Shown piece by piece: positions 21,001 to 29,051 of a stretch of 64,000 nt of DNA (position 1 is its first letter; each line of letters begins with the position of its first letter). A program made the translations under genes and the position numbers. The notes beneath the pieces are model-generated. The model was not told the DNA's origin and did no database searches. It worked only from the letters and a program-made list of their open reading frames with translations. The stretch comes from Diphasiastrum complanatum (taxonomy: Eukaryota > Streptophyta > Lycopodiopsida > Lycopodiales > Lycopodiaceae), in contig CM055102.1 in the NCBI GenBank assembly GCA_029204225.1, forward strand, positions 29,006,969-29,070,968. Direction: 5' to 3'.

Positions 21001-21605
21001 TTTAACAATCTTCTTAAATATCTTATGAAAATTTATTACAAGAAGTTTTCCAGGTTTGGTTTTCCTACTATTGTTCAGGTGGCATGTCATAGCTGGTGTG
21101 ACATATCTGATGCAAATATCACCAAAGGTATCCAAATTCAAAGCCTAAGTGCTTGGGAGATTGTGTAGGGATGAAGTTTTCAGATGTCCAAATTCTGAGC
21201 CTTTTCTCATCTACTATGTGGAGATTCTATTGTTATATTTAGCCAGGGAACATGTAACTTAGCTCAATTCATATTTTTCTTGATTCTACTTCAGTGTTTG
21301 CGATTGCGTGCAAATAGTCCCAGACTTGAGCAGTCAGAGGGTGTGTATGGAAAACTTAAGGTCCTTGTACTATGGGTTGCATATAGTGTTGCCTGACAGA
21401 TGTAATTCCATTTTTTGACATCTACTCTGTGGTCTTTCAGTTCGGTTTCTATTTCAAAGTCAGTAGAGGGGAGTTGCCACCAGTCCCTAAACGTTTGAGT
21501 GCTGAAGCCAAGGACTTTATATTACAATGCTTACGGTTGAAACCTGAAGACAGGCCTAGTGCATCAGAATTATTACAACATCCATTTGTGGCAAATGCCC
21601 TATGA
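2135..21605 (+). CDS. MEKK1-type MAP kinase kinase kinase, C-terminal half (3 exons: 2135-2191, 5027-5143, 21441-21605)
   Basis: This is the C-terminal part of a Ser/Thr protein kinase of the plant MEKK1-like MAPKKK family, which phosphorylates MAP kinase kinases in stress and developmental signalling. Three exons join in phase 0 and encode 112 residues plus a stop. Exon 1 carries the activation-segment end, [12 protein letters not shown] (subdomain VIII). Exon 2 carries [17 protein letters not shown] (subdomain IX) and RPPWSHLPG. Exon 3 carries [19 protein letters not shown] and the subdomain XI arginine in [14 protein letters not shown], then stops nine codons later. All borders have AG/GT. 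The ATP-binding lobe and the HRD and DFG motifs must lie in exons before the window. Introns are 2,835 and 16,297 bp. No premature stop is seen in the exons, so the gene looks functional. The subfamily call rests on motif likeness remembered, not on a search. Confidence 0.85.
2192..5026 (+). other. Kinase intron, 2.8 kb, no coding feature seen
   Basis: The intron runs from GTAAGG to a TTTCAG acceptor. I find no protein family in either strand. A short run of CTAGTAACCTAG-like units at about 3900-3960 is the only local repeat noticed. Confidence 0.6.
5027..5143 (+). CDS. MAPKKK exon with the DIWSLGCT motif
   Basis: A 117-bp exon of 39 codons. The acceptor is CACATTTCAG and the donor GTAAAT. 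It holds subdomain IX ([13 protein letters not shown]) and the [10 protein letters not shown] stretch typical of MEKK-type kinases. It continues directly from the APE exon as APE-VIKPSP, the usual residue order. Confidence 0.88.
5520..5796. mobile_element. hAT-type MITE, non-autonomous
   Basis: A 277-bp element flanked by a perfect 8-bp direct repeat, GTTCTAAC, at 5512-5519 and 5797-5804. The ends form a short terminal inverted repeat, CATAGAA at the left and TTCTATG at the right. Many subterminal copies of GAACCGT or ACGGTTC face each other. The centre folds into a hairpin, with a TTTTCCCCCC side near 5620 and a GGGGGGAAAA side near 5660. An 8-bp target duplication, short TIRs and subterminal repeats are the marks of hAT elements. 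There is no coding capacity. The intact duplication suggests a fairly recent insertion. Confidence 0.8.
5978..6062. repeat. (GA)n microsatellite, about 42 units
   Basis: An uninterrupted GA dinucleotide run that abuts the 3' end of the minus-strand LINE fragment. Arg/Glu or Leu/Ser frames across it are artefacts of the repeat. Confidence 0.97.
6063..6765 (-). mobile_element. L1-like LINE, 3' end (ORF2 C-terminus and 3' UTR)
   Basis: A 5'-truncated LINE on the minus strand. The peptide at 6735-6529 carries the Cys-His cluster of the ORF2 C-terminus, [19 protein letters not shown], followed by [14 protein letters not shown]. Related copies in this window have the same cluster at 10206-10466 and 13712-14000. 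An Arg-rich tail follows (about 6520-6301), then about 240 bp of 3' UTR. The 3' UTR matches the segment starting near 10000, sharing the order TGCCAAA, ATATAAGA, TCAAGTGTG and AAATGTCTC. The 3' terminus meets the GA microsatellite. The right edge meets the chromovirus near 6766. Confidence 0.75.
6766..9535 (+). mobile_element. Ty3 chromovirus-type fossil, protease to integrase part
   Basis: Pol domains follow in Ty3 order on the plus strand. The aspartic protease region (about 6769-6960) has [15 protein letters not shown]. Reverse transcriptase (about 7530-8360) includes [14 protein letters not shown] and the [12 protein letters not shown] and YLGHIIS stretch. RNase H (about 8400-8830) has [14 protein letters not shown]. 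Integrase (about 8950-9535) has a zinc-finger part with KCEQCQ and a core with [13 protein letters not shown]. It is an old fossil, broken by several breaks, with no 5' LTR visible. A probable continuation of the same element lies beyond the LINE block, at 16227-17055. Confidence 0.85.
9536..9984. other. GC-rich unidentified segment
   Basis: About 450 bp, markedly richer in G and C than its surroundings (especially 9600-9960), between the chromovirus fossil and a LINE 3' end. Open frames here read as low-information peptides and match no family I know. It could be part of another LTR or an unrelated insertion. Confidence 0.4.
9985..10192 (-). mobile_element. L1-like LINE, 3' UTR segment
   Basis: The sequence resembles the 3' UTR of the LINE at 6063-6300: TGCCAAA, then ATATAAGA, TCAAGTGTG and AAATGTCTC in the same order and on the same strand. 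It is the sense part of what may be one rearranged insertion together with the adjoining segment of opposite orientation. Confidence 0.6.
10195..10830 (+). mobile_element. L1-like LINE, ORF2 C-terminus in inverted orientation
   Basis: A plus-strand ORF2 end. [15 protein letters not shown] is followed by a decayed Cys-His cluster ([15 protein letters not shown], then CPIYYEN) and a hydrophilic C-terminal tail (about 10470-10790). The minus-strand copy near 13900 reads [13 protein letters not shown], so this is the same family. It abuts the 3' UTR segment of opposite orientation at about 10193. That is the arrangement expected from twin priming, though two separate insertions are possible. Confidence 0.7.
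10915..10963 (+). repeat. Short copy of the LINE Ala/Pro-coding GC repeat
   Basis: The run GCCCCCTGCTGCCGCCTCC is the reverse complement of units in the 15095-15550 tract. This is a small piece of the LINE ORF1 N-terminal repeat lying in plus sense, directly before the minus-strand endonuclease fragment. Confidence 0.6.
10967..12440 (-). mobile_element. L1-like LINE: ORF1 and start of ORF2 (endonuclease)
   Basis: Minus-strand LINE piece. ORF1 (about 12360-11560) is a long coiled coil with repeated IQAM and SLEEA heptad-like stretches. An RNA-binding part follows, with NVRVRGIED and [15 protein letters not shown], the plant L1 ORF1 signature. ORF2 begins with an AP-like endonuclease (about 11450-10967) with [38 protein letters not shown] and AGDFNAR. 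A coiled-coil ORF1 plus endonuclease defines an L1-type element. Frameshifts divide ORF1 from its tail and the endonuclease into two frames. Reverse transcriptase is absent here. Confidence 0.8.
12633..13244 (-). CDS. LINE ORF1 protein, coiled coil and RNA-binding part
   Basis: An open frame of 203 residues encoding the nucleic-acid-binding chaperone of the LINE. Residues 10-90 are a coiled coil ([19 protein letters not shown]). Residues 115-180 are the L1 ORF1 RNA-recognition-like part with RVRGI and [11 protein letters not shown]. The C-terminus is basic. The N-terminal Ser/Pro-rich part lies upstream in another frame. Confidence 0.7.
   Translation of the reverse strand: MQISYVPMNISTTIEKSFFLLKQAMIQAVQSHVQKLDSSIDDLKKEVAAVKIDASSHSTTSAKIQQLESQVEQHHTAVRSWADVLKGPNTIVLPPPPSFISATCTESRLREQKALNVRVRGITNSHDAIGEAKKFLEESLQHHHKDMDIAWRPKRDPGTLVIRFAYAPGHHAALGKRSTLRGTTIYLDEDLTFIQVQERKKAK
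13510..13745 (-). repeat. LINE 5' UTR with repeated units
   Basis: A unit of about 64 bp occurs twice, at about 13511-13575 and 13680-13744, differing at a few bases and containing GCTCAGAGAGT and GGAGCAGCCTCAGGACAGCG. Between them, a shorter GATGGAGCA plus AGCCAGGAGGGCGATGG unit occurs about three times. Repeated 5' UTR units are typical of LINE internal promoters. Confidence 0.7.
14040..14618 (-). CDS. LINE ORF2 C-terminal part (post-RT region)
   Basis: A 192-residue open frame beginning at [15 protein letters not shown], which in the copy at 18641-19126 directly follows AKTKV after the YADD motif. It includes [11 protein letters not shown] and [20 protein letters not shown] frameshift separates it from the following FYQTHF and Cys-His part (13712-14000). 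Confidence 0.65.
   Translation of the reverse strand: MVFNTSQAFMQRQELTLGEQILEVVPSYTYLGILFSGPTFGMRQAATTRPGKGHASLVQLKRFCFRKSIQDARSKCRLFDTIVTPTALYAAKAWCAGLPSSHWASLSRQQTTMLARLIRVDPSVPHEILLAEFAILPIQIEAALQHITYTQDTGVTRDRQTIHTDCTILLTASSWSGLQIIMVLSSIPPPTC
15095..15550. repeat. G-rich tandem tract (LINE ORF1 N-terminus)
   Basis: Degenerate units of about 45 bp (plus strand GTGGAGGTAGGGGAGGTGG, then CAGCAGGGGG) repeat across 450 bp. On the minus strand they read as Ala/Pro/Ser/Thr repeats such as [17 protein letters not shown] run of 14 or more lies at about 15388-15405. The tract forms the N-terminal part of the minus-strand ORF1 at 15068-14640. Confidence 0.75.
15554..16080 (+). mobile_element. L1-like LINE, ORF2 linker after the endonuclease
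   Basis: Plus-strand LINE piece. [22 protein letters not shown] and [15 protein letters not shown] match the minus-strand copy at 17557-17291 ([36 protein letters not shown]). A pre-RT stretch follows in another frame at about 15930-16075 ([30 protein letters not shown]). It lies head to head with the minus-strand copy on its left. Confidence 0.7.
16081..16226 (+). repeat. LTR-like direct repeat, left copy
   Basis: About 146 bp starting TGTAAATTGTAGAGGC. It matches 16906-17055 with about 20 mismatches when aligned by eye. It ends where integrase-coding sequence starts. Divergence of this size suggests an old insertion. Confidence 0.65.
16906..17055 (+). repeat. LTR-like direct repeat, right copy (3' LTR start)
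   Basis: It begins TGTAGATTGTAGAGGC right after a purine-rich tract, the position expected for a 3' LTR. The LTR may continue to about 17290, where a LINE fragment starts. The right end is not defined. Confidence 0.65.
17291..18160 (-). mobile_element. L1-like LINE, endonuclease and linker part of ORF2
   Basis: Minus-strand piece. The endonuclease region (18160-17610) has [15 protein letters not shown], a [11 protein letters not shown] stretch (AGDFNAR in the copy at 10.97 kb), [16 protein letters not shown] and SDHSYLS. These are the late motifs of AP-like endonucleases. The linker [12 protein letters not shown] and HNPWYDHEC follows. Frames are interrupted. It directly follows a separate copy whose ORF2 ends at about 18161. 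Confidence 0.75.
18161..20900 (-). mobile_element. L1-like LINE: ORF1 to reverse transcriptase and thumb
   Basis: The longest LINE copy. Decayed ORF1 (about 20750-20140) has an [13 protein letters not shown] stretch. Endonuclease traces (about 20090-19700) include a [12 protein letters not shown]-like stretch. Reverse transcriptase (about 19645-18640) has [54 protein letters not shown] and [14 protein letters not shown] with the catalytic YADD intact. [11 protein letters not shown] and the thumb (18528-18170; [13 protein letters not shown]) come next. Several stops and shifts divide the frames. The Cys-His end and 3' UTR are missing at the left edge, where another LINE's endonuclease begins. 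Confidence 0.8.
18641..19126 (-). CDS. LINE reverse transcriptase fragment with YADD
   Basis: A 161-residue open frame covering RT palm motifs B to [21 protein letters not shown] comes first, then [12 protein letters not shown] with the two catalytic aspartates, [14 protein letters not shown], and [11 protein letters not shown]. The domain would copy LINE RNA at the target site. It is one fragment of a broken ORF2. Confidence 0.75.
   Translation of the reverse strand: MVSTIGVKQGCPLSPTLFGLYIDKLEHVIQRDGGEGCTLGDLIIAILLYADDVVLLSRTREGLQRHLDALLSFCTRWGLSVNVAKTKVMVFNTSKSFMMRQELLWNGHPLEVVDSYTYLGVLFSGPMFSMRHAAISRVRKGYASLVDLERLCFTSHQRCDQ
20901..21440 (+). other. Kinase intron, right remnant
   Basis: Intron sequence between the LINE block and exon 3, with a short TTTG repeat near 20925-20945. 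No coding family is seen. It ends with the acceptor TGGTCTTTCAG. Confidence 0.55.
21441..21605 (+). CDS. MAPKKK last exon with stop
   Basis: A 165-bp exon of 54 codons plus TGA, preceded by GGTCTTTCAG. It holds [18 protein letters not shown] and the subdomain XI stretch [15 protein letters not shown], ending VANAL. A short tail after HPF is normal for MEKK1-like kinases. Confidence 0.9.
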   Translation, partial: FGFYFKVSRGELPPVPKRLSAEAKDFILQCLRLKPEDRPSASELLQHPFVANAL

Positions 21606-24118
21606 TGGTTCCTATTTTGAGGTGCAATGCCCTTTCACAGACAACTTAACATGGTAGGAGAAAGATTTTGTCTTTGTTCACATTTAAATCAATATCAAAA
21701 GCTAATCTTATGCACTAACTTCAGGTGTACTAGGGTCAGAGGCATCGTGCCTTTAAGCTACTTTACTATCTTCCTAAGTTTGCTCTCTTTTCAAGTTTAT
21801 TTGGGCCAAATTTATTTGTTTGTTTGTGGTCTTTGTCTTTTACTTTTGAGTCCTTGGTTATCTGTGAGACATATCTGGTGTGTCTTGTAACAGATTGCAA
21901 GATAAGAGATACACTTTTGACATACATGTAAGGAATTTTCAAGCTGCTGATTGCAACGGCTAGCTTCAAGTCAAAGTCCAGGAAGGTTGATGCGACTGAA
22001 ACTCCTTGAAAAATACTTTGAAAAGGCCGTTACGCAGACAGGTACAATTTTGGCATAGTAAGTTCACTGAGACTTGCTCTAGGCTGTGCAATATGTGAAG
22101 GTGTATTTCCTTAACTACCATTTGATCCTAGGTGGCAAAGTAGGGTAGACTACCTAAATCTATATTAGTCTTTATTGTTGGTAGTGTAGAGTAGTGTGTA
22201 AGTGTTACTTGTCTATCTCTTAGCAGATATCTGAACTCGCTAAGCACAAAAAATTACTTGTAAAGATCTTTAACTGAAACAGATCTCATGGCAGGTCTGC
22301 TTGCTTTATCAGCTCCTAAGGATTTAATGTTCCAAATTCAAAAGTTGTGAATCGAGGATAAAGCTTCAAAGGTTTCTTGTGATCCAAAATTGCTGTCTGG
22401 GAGAAATATTGCTTGTATGAGTCTATAAGCGTAGCAGCGCATATTTGCCTGTACCATGTAATATTTAAGATTGCTTGCTCCCCAGATAATCATCAATGGG
22501 AAATTTTCGTAACTGCTCCTAAGAATCATTTGATCTGGACTAGCAGTACCCTCCAACCTTGAATCATTTGCTACATGGCCAACTGAAGGTAGTTTCAGCC
22601 TGTTGGAGCAAACACCCAATGAAAAGCCTCAATGAAGGTTGGCAAGTTGTGTGTGAGGACAGAGTGTGAGTTTTGTGTTTTGGAATTGTCTTCTACAAGT
22701 TTTGGCTGGAAGCAAGGGATTAGACTCTTTAGCTAGTTAGCTTCTTATCCACAACCTAGGGAGCTATCCAGATCCTTCCAGGGACACCACACCATAGGAA
22801 ATGGGATTCTTGTATAACACCTTAATTTTAGGGAGTCCCTTGATATTGGGTTACATGTAAATGTATAATGAAACTGATCCTTTTGTCTTTTAGCAACGTA
22901 TCCATGTCCTCAAATTAGATGTAACAAATATGCATGCTTCCTAATAGTACACGAAGATAATTTGGCTTGAAGGTTGAAAAACCACCATTGCTTATTTGTT
23001 GAAGGTAGTGATTTGGTGACATCAGCTGTAGTAATCTTTCCCACCAAGATGATGAGGAAAAAGGATTTGGTGATAATTACAAGGTCAACCACTTAGCTCT
23101 TGTGGTTGTTTCACAATCTGAAGTTAATGATGCAAATCCTGTGGACATCATTTATAGTGTACAGGGTTCAGGTTGCTGCATCATATCATTTAATAGGTCA
23201 GAGGAATTCAGAGCTTGATGCCTGTTTGTGTACTGTAGTAGAAGGAAATTTGAGTACATGAATTCTGCATGGAGTTATTCTATCCAAGGTCAGTCGCTGT
23301 TCTGTTATAAATTTCCTGTTAATCTAGATCAGACTGACTTTGAATACAGAGGAGCATAGCTTTTTGAACCTTAAGAATGGAGAAATTAGTATTGATGGTT
23401 GTAGAAGATTTGAAGATGGCAGTAGTCTAGTACTGGCAGGCTTATGTGATCTGCAATGAGGATCTTCAGGACTCTCCAGTGACTGATTTTAATGATTGGT
23501 ATTCCTTATTTGGATCTATTTCTAAATTTAGTATGTGCATGGGTTTGCTTATTTAATGGATTACTTTTAAAAAATGTAGTGATTGAGTTTTTCTTGTTGG
23601 TCTTGCTCTTGTTATGAATCAAATCGCAGATTTGGCATCACATAGGATCATACTTTCTCCATTTGAATTGTGATTTGCCACTGAACCGATTCGGCCCAAT
23701 CCAAATGAGATTTTTGGTCCTCTGAAATGGACCTGCTAAACACTGGTTCCTATGAAATCAAATCAGCCTTTGCGGAGGAGGGGTGAGAGAGATTATGAAG
23801 GCCGAGTTTAATTTCTAGCCAAAATTCAGGCATGCTGCCTGATGGAACATTCACGTACCTAGCCTAATCCTAGTCATTTCAAATATGGATGATCTGAAGC
23901 ACCTAATCTATTATGAACATATCCATAAAAAAATTTACCAAAAAAAATTCCTCTTAGCTTTTCAAAAGGCTGATTCAGAACCAGTTTGAATTGGAGAATT
24001 TGCCAATTCTTAATCTACTGGAAACCATGCAATAGCCATAAAAGACGTAGTAAATAACATTCCTCAACTAAGAATTCTGAGACAACATTAAATATAGATA
24101 ATCAGCAAATGATCCCTT
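21606..24118. other. 3' flank of the kinase gene, no feature seen
   Basis: The first few hundred bases should hold the 3' UTR, but I found no clear polyadenylation signal that fixes its end. The rest shows no recognisable coding family on either strand. Confidence 0.5.
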
Positions 24119-24381
24119 ACAAGGAAGACCATTGATCCTTCTACAAAGGACTGGAGTATCCCAAAACAAACATAAGCTACCAAATGAATGTTTCTGCTCC
24201 TACTTTGTGTTTTGAAATCAGGGTTAAACCCCCCTAGCATGGAAAATGAGGAGGCCTTGTGAGTTGTCCAACTCCTTCCAGTCTATATGTATAGGATATA
24301 TACTAGGAAACACGTTCCCAACGCTTGGGAATGGGGGAACGCCGTCTCTACTTGCTCCCCAACAAGGAAGACCATTGATCC
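24119..24381. repeat. 20-bp perfect direct repeat, 243 bp apart
   Basis: ACAAGGAAGACCATTGATCC occurs at 24119-24138 and again at 24362-24381. It could be a long target duplication around an inserted segment or a local duplication. No poly-A tail lies beside it, so a LINE or SINE origin is not supported. Confidence 0.6.
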
Positions 24382-24714
24382 CATAGCAAGGGGAACACAC
24401 TTGCATAGATTCCCAGGTGTTGCCAAGTGTTCGCCTTGCAATTTAAGTTTGGGGACCATTTTTTGTACCTTTTGACCTGCCCTTTTTCCATTTTGGCCCA
24501 ATTTTTTTGCTTGCAAGGCCTAGTTTCTCCATCCTAGTTTGCATATTCTACGATTGTCGTGCTCTTATTCTATTCTGAATAATATACAATGTTCTAGAAA
24601 ATAACCATATGTGATGATGTGGCATTCCCTTGTTCCCTCGTTCCCCCCTCCCCAGGGAACTTTCCCTTTCCTGGGGGTCTAACGTTCCCTCGTTCCTGTT
24701 CCCTGGCAACTATG
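24300..24714. mobile_element. Possible hAT-like MITE (GGAACG-rich)
   Basis: The segment is rich in facing CGTTCCC and GGGAACG units and ends in GGCAACTATG at 24705-24714. The reverse complement of that terminus, CATAGTTGCC, starts a similar GGAACG-rich stretch at 51432. The left end and target duplication could not be found, so the boundaries are tentative. Confidence 0.4.
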
Positions 24715-25380
24715 ATATGTAGGTTTATTGCTACATGTGCATCAAGAAATGTTTTCTAGTATGTGACCACCATAACCTTGCTTGACATAGAGGAGTAGCA
24801 TGTGACAATCAGCTCACAGCATTGCAACCGTGTCACTTTGATGTCCCAAGCATATTAGGATGCACACAACAACATACATCTTAGAGGTCAATCCATGCAT
24901 TTTTTTAGATTAGCATAAAGATAAGTATCATGGTTGGAAGACGGAGCATGAGCAATGCACATTGTTGAATGTGCTATGATGTGTTTGTTTTGAGAGCATC
25001 GCTGAACGAATGAATCATCTCATCATAGTCAATCAAAACCGATTGGTGCAAAATGCATGAAGCAAGAATACCGTTGAATTCTGAAAGGAATACTATTGTA
25101 TGCTGAAAGTAATATGATACTGCAAGATGATAGAAAATCTCTGCTAGAAGGTAACAGTGACTGCAACGTGGAAGAAAGTACCATAGGAATCTAGAAATAT
25201 CATGTTAAGAACCCAAGAACTATATTGTTAAAGCATCCCTGAACCCAAGGGACGTTTCTCTATATAACTAACGTGCCACCTGTGTGTAGTGTCTACCGCT
25301 TGTCCCCCTATTGGCTCCGTATGGCTGTGCTTGTCACCCATTGTGGCCTTGACTTGGGGAGACACCTAGGACTACTAGGC
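24715..25380. other. Intergenic, nothing recognised
   Basis: No coding family, long repeat or RNA gene is visible here. A local CTGAAAG and ATGCTGAAAG-like redundancy near 25070-25110 is the only pattern. Confidence 0.5.
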
Positions 25381-25790
25381 ACACTATCCTCGGCTCCTAT
25401 GTTCCTTGATCAAAGCGGTCTCCTGTGTGCAGGGGCTGTAGCATATTTTCATGATCCAACAAAATCCCAAATTTAACACCATAGAAGTAACATCTCCGAG
25501 TCTTAATGCATGAATAAAGGAGAACAACTCCTTTTGATAGGCGGTCTATCTTCTTGCTTTCAAAAACAATTGGCCTCTTATTTGAGTTCATGTCGCCCCT
25601 ATCGTTAAGTCACTAGCATTCATCTCAACCGCAAACGGTTGGTCTAGATTCCTAACTTTCAGTAATGGAGTTTTAGCCATAGCCTGATGTAGAGTGTTAA
25701 AGCTCTCTCAGTCAGGCCTTGCAATGGAAGATTCTTTGCCCTCCCCTTAATGTGGTTCAACATTGGGAGGATGTGGATAAATTCTCAAAC
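25381..25790 (-). mobile_element. Ty3 remnant, RNase H region
   Basis: The minus strand reads an RNase H start: a LHQAMAKTPLL stretch, DQPFAVEMNASDL, then NKRPIVFESKKIDRLSKG and LLDHENMLQ, matching the Ty3 order (PFxVETDAS, FESKKL, TDHxxL). It is a short, broken fossil with several breaks and no LTR. Confidence 0.65.
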
Positions 25791-27101
25791 AATTTTGTAT
25801 TTGTTTGCTAGAAATTCTATTTGGAACTATTATTGAATGAAGTCCATTCTCCAGTGGGAACATATAACACTTGTTCTGTTTTAACCATAAGTGTAATAAA
25901 ATATCATCAAGATTTTTGTCATTCTTATAATCCTAATTGTTATCCAAATCTTCCATTTTTGTGTGCTCCATGGAAATTTCATAAAGTTCCTAAAAGGCCT
26001 AGGTTTATTTATTGTAGCAGCCTATAGAACTATGCCGACTGACCATTCTAAGTGGCTAAGTAATTGCTTCAAAGCGTTGCTTCCTTCCATTAATGAGCTT
26101 TGGATAAACTTAAGGATACGAATTTTTTTGTAAATTGTAGCTGGATTTTAAATGATTCTATTGGTATTATGGAAGTAATAAAGTTTCTCAACTCCTCGTA
26201 CTTTAGAAGAAAAAACCCAACCTATGCATATTCTTCAAACTTACGACTTCCCGACACTCCACACTAAAATCAATTTGGAAGATTTGAAGTTTCGTTTTAA
26301 TAAGCTAATCGAGATGTTTTTAGCAATAAACTACATGACACTCCATGCAAAGTTTTAGAAGTTGAAAATATTGCTTTGCATTTTGAGTTCTGTAAAATCA
26401 AGATGTTGATTCAAAGAAGAAAAGATTTACTAAAATAGTTGATGTTAAATATTATTGTTCTTGGCTGCGCTTTATCTTGGATAACTTGTATATTTCTTAA
26501 GGTGATTCGCTTTTTCAACAAATGATAGGTATGGGTATTAATTGTGTTGTTCATCTAGCTAACTTTTACCTTTTCTCTTATGAATTTGAATTTATTCAAA
26601 GATTAGTTTCTTGTGGTACTTGTCCCTTCTTATTGCATAAATTAACTCATGCTAGAAGCGGTTAGAATAATAAATGTAAATGGTGTAGAAGCCATAGGTT
26701 ACTATGACCCAAAAGGTCGAGATCTGTGTAACCATGGTCATTTATATTTTAGGCCCAAGTTAGTATGAAACTAACTTGTAGGGTCTCGTGGGTCCACTAG
26801 GGGCCTATACATGTGAATTAAGTACCTAACTTGTTATTTGGGGTACTTAATTATTTATGTAACTTATGGTAGCTAGATAGCCATTAGTCAAGTTATTGGA
26901 CAACCAACAATCATGAAGGTAGATAGCCATCTTGGACTACTTATATGTAGCCATTCATTTGTATGAGACACACTTTTGTTAAGCAATCTACTGTTCATAT
27001 TCGCTGTCCACAAGTTTCTACAAGAGGGTCATCTAACCATCTCTCTCTTCTGTTTGAGAATACTTTGTGTTAATGAATAGTCTTGATTTTGGATTCCTAC
27101 A

Positions 27102-27114
27102 TGGTATCAGAGCC
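27102..27114 (+). other. Copia primer-binding site
   Basis: TGGTATCAGAGCC, complementary to the 3' end of initiator tRNA-Met, directly follows the LTR terminus CCTACA. The same site occurs at 40337. Confidence 0.9.
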
Positions 27115-28325
27115 ATTTTTCAGAATTGATTGCTTGTTGGAGGGCATCCAATAGGTGGCCACATTTCTCCTCTTTTGGTTCATGAAAATCAAAAATTTTC
27201 TGATTTGTGGAGAGAGAACTGTTCGGCTCCTTGTTTTTTGTGCGGGAAATTGCAGGGAAAAGCTTGGAACCTCCACTCATGCGGGAGCCAGCAGTAGGGC
27301 GTCCATGCTCAACTAGTTTTCATGTGATTGAAATCAGATTACATGCTTCAAATTTCAGATTTTTTTCTTGGAGGAGGGCGCCCATCTACCTTAAGACAAA
27401 TGTGTTTTTGACACATTTTTAGTGGCTGAAATTTTTCTGTTTTTGAGCTTGGAAGAAGGTCCTACCATCTGCTCCATTAGCACATTGAGTGCACACCATT
27501 TTACACAAAAGTTCTGGTTGTGGTTTGGCTTCATTCGAAGCCTGCATATTAGTTAGTATTCTGTTTTTTCAGCAGAATACAGCCACCTATATCTTCTTGT
27601 GAATGAGCTATTGCATGTGGTGTATTGCAATCTATAGTGCTCATTAATTCAGCTTTGATCTTGCTAGTTTTTTAGTAGATTTTGGTCTGGAATATGTTTT
27701 TCCCATATACTATTAGCTGAATTTTTTGAAATGGCTAAAGAATCTGAATCTATAGGTTCTTTGTTCAATGAAACTAATTTCTCCTTGTGGTGCTACATGA
27801 TCAAAAACCTCCTTATTGCTAAAGGTTTGTTTGAAGTTGTAAGTGGTGATGAAGAGAGGCCACCTAGTTTGGCACCTATTACACCGTTAAGAGCTACTTC
27901 TTCAACATATGTGGAGGTGTCTTCCGAAGAACAAAAGAAGTGGAATCGACGTGACGCACAAGCACATTCGGTCATAGCGCTATCCGTGAAGAGATCAATC
28001 CTACCTCACATTCGACTTCCAAGAGTGCTTGGGAAGTACTTGCCAAGATGTTCCAAGTGAAGAATACGGCGAAAGTGCTTTTTCTACGTAATCAACTCTC
28101 AACATTGAAGATGCAAGAGGGTGATACGCTTTCAAATCACTTAATGAAGATCAAGGATCTTCGTGAAGAGCTTCTTAGCATTGACGAAATTGTCGAGAAC
28201 TCTCAATCTGTTTCAAATACTTCTTAATTCACCTCCTCATTCCTATCTTTCATTTGTCTACTTTAAGCATATCTCTTAGGGGACATCAAATCTCCTTTGA
28301 AGAGCTTGTTGGCTTACTTCTCCAA

Positions 28326-29051
28326 GAAGAACAAACAAGAATTAATTTTGGTGAACAAGAAGATCAAGCCTTCTTTACCAAAGGCAAATGCAAGGGCAAG
28401 TGGAAAGTTAAGTGTTCTTCTTCCAAGGATCAAAAATCAAAGGAAGGCCAAAATCAAGGATCCAAAAAGAAGGGTAAGTGCCATTATTGTAAAAAGTTTG
28501 GGCACTGCATACAGGAATGTAGGAAGAAGCTTACTAAGGATAAGGAGAAAGGTATTGATACAAATACAGCCATGATTTCATTAGAGCATCAAAAGGAGGA
28601 TGATTTTTTCAATGGTGATTTTGCTTTTGTCACTAACAATCTCATTTCTAATCAAAATGAGATTTCTACCACTTCTCGACTTGTTGGAGAAGAGCAAACA
28701 AGAATTAATTTTGGTGAACAAGAAGATCAAGCCTTCTTCACCAAAGGCAAATGCAAGGGCAAGTGGAAAGGTAAGCCTTCTTCTTCCAAGGATCAAAAAT
28801 CCAAGGAAGGCCAAAATCAAGGATCCAAAAAGAAGGGTAAGTGCCATTATTGTAAAAAGTTTGGGCACCACATACAGGAATGTAGAAAGAAGCTTACTAA
28901 GGATAAGGAGAAAGATATTGATACAAATACAGCCATGATTTCATTAGAGCATCAAAAGGAGGATGATTTTTTCAATGGTAATTTTGCTTTTGTCACTAAC
29001 AATCTCATTTCTAATCAAAATGAGATTTCTACCACTGCTCGACTTGTTGGT
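28326..29051 (+). repeat. In-frame tandem duplication of 363 bp in copia gag
   Basis: Two nearly identical 121-codon units lie head to tail (28326-28688 and 28689-29051). Each carries a zinc knuckle, CHYCKKFGH followed by EC, and a Lys-rich stretch. They differ at only about six residues, so the duplication is recent relative to the element. The frame stays open through both units. Confidence 0.9.

Larger units (their letters stand above)
5144..21440 (+). other. 16.3-kb kinase intron filled with nested retroelements
   Basis: Exon 2 ends WSHLPG and exon 3 starts [14 protein letters not shown]. Relatives run through this point without a gap, so no exon seems to be missing in between. The intron holds a hAT-type MITE, a GA microsatellite, a chromovirus fossil and a pile of L1-like LINE fragments, annotated separately. 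Unoccupied intron sequence remains at about 5144-5511, 5805-5977 and 20901-21440. Confidence 0.8.

Noticed and set aside
24119-24381. SINE insertion flanked by 20-bp target duplications
   Set aside because: There is no poly-A or simple-repeat tail and no polymerase III boxes between the repeats.
27102-27114. tRNA-Met gene fragment
   Set aside because: The match is the complement of a tRNA 3' end directly after an LTR terminus, so it is a copia primer-binding site. The same holds at 40337.
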